This document shows, one piece after another, positions 63,714 through 64,000 of a DNA stretch of 64,000 nucleotides (its first letter is position 1; each line of letters opens with the position of its first letter). The translations under genes were made by a program, and so were the position numbers. Origin of the DNA: UBA6522 sp965221035 (GTDB lineage Bacteria; Pseudomonadota; Gammaproteobacteria; Steroidobacterales; Rariloculaceae); contig OZ244860.1 in NCBI GenBank assembly GCA_965221035.1, positions 2,170,001 to 2,234,000 on the forward strand. The letters run 5' to 3'. The notes under the pieces were generated by a model, which saw nothing but the letters and a program-made list of their open reading frames with translations, was not told where the DNA came from and did not search any database.

Positions 63714-64000
63714 CTAGTAGTCGAGTATAACCCCCTCGAAAGGATTGATTCCGGCGTGGAAGTTGCCCTGGTCGCGCACCACGCGGGACTCGCCGTTCTC
63801 GTCGTAGTGCACCCAGATGAGTCCATGGGCGTCGCCGTTGCCGGGCATTTCGATCTTGCGGATCAGTTCCCTGGTGTCGACGTCGTAGACGTAGATCCTG
63901 CCTTCGCCATTGCTGGTGGCCCACATCTCGCGACCGTTGGGCGACAAGAGGATATGGTCCAGCTTGTAGGCGCTGTAGAGGGTCTCGGTGGCGTGCCCCG
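63714..64000 (-). CDS. C-terminal part of a beta-propeller protein, continuing past the window edge
   Basis: The frame is open from base 64000 to the stop at 63714, giving 95 residues with propeller-blade signatures: KLDHILLSPNGREMWATSNG, GRIYVYDVDTRELIRKIEMP and ENGESRVVRDQGNFHAGINP. It lies upstream of the SCO1-like gene on the same strand, 20 bases away, so the operon probably begins outside the window. Only the end of the protein is visible. Confidence 0.75.
   Translation of the reverse strand, partial: GHATETLYSAYKLDHILLSPNGREMWATSNGEGRIYVYDVDTRELIRKIEMPGNGDAHGLIWVHYDENGESRVVRDQGNFHAGINPFEGVILDY

Overview
The window is GC-rich bacterial chromosome, most likely from a gammaproteobacterium. 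The gene orders argue for this: groES-groEL next to cutA, an aroQ-accB-accC-fis-purH-purD run, a rho/trxA/rhlB neighbourhood, yrfG next to cysQ, and lipA-sohB. The genus cannot be named from the sequence. No rRNA, tRNA or CRISPR array was recognised.

Region 1-8.5 kb is a graveyard of mobile DNA. It holds an IS5-type tail, a frameshifted IS1380 element, a complete IS1634-type element nested in an internally deleted copy of itself, a second IS1380 end, and a group II intron remnant sitting just behind the groEL terminator. Between them lie AT-richer, mostly broken genes for small exported proteins.

Region 8.5-31.6 kb is core metabolism: groESL with a CIRCE operator and a heat-shock-type promoter, cutA, a stand-alone DsbD alpha domain, a TlpA-like thioredoxin, aroQ, accB, accC, fis, purH, purD, rho, trxA, an RhlB-type helicase, yrfG, cysQ, a YdcH-like protein, glucokinase, an ATP/ADP-type transporter, an EF-G-like GTPase and a frameshifted 5-oxoprolinase.

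Region 31.6-40.5 kb starts with the iron-storage pair bfr/bfd and then becomes a defence-type island. It contains a helicase fragment, a DarT-like (DUF4433) ADP-ribosyltransferase gene split by a second IS1634 element with 83-bp flanking repeats, an overlapping ADP-ribosylglycohydrolase gene with a winged-helix-like tail, an AT-rich membrane protein gene, and an RloA/RloB (AbiL-like) pair.

Region 40.5-57.2 kb returns to chromosome: lipA-sohB, an OmpA/DUF4398 protein, an alpha/beta hydrolase, gloA, and a tightly overlapping six-gene MoxR/DUF58/Bat operon. These are followed by a PIN toxin with a very short upstream reading frame, three exported proteins (MBL-fold, DUF192, MhpD-like) and a complete FitAB/VapBC-type pair.

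Region 57.2-64 kb has a 1060-residue zinc-ribbon/SF1 helicase/nuclease protein, a candidate single-gene defence factor. It is followed by an envelope operon of two beta-propeller proteins, a SCO1-type protein and a CcdA/DsbD-like membrane protein, the last propeller running off the right edge.
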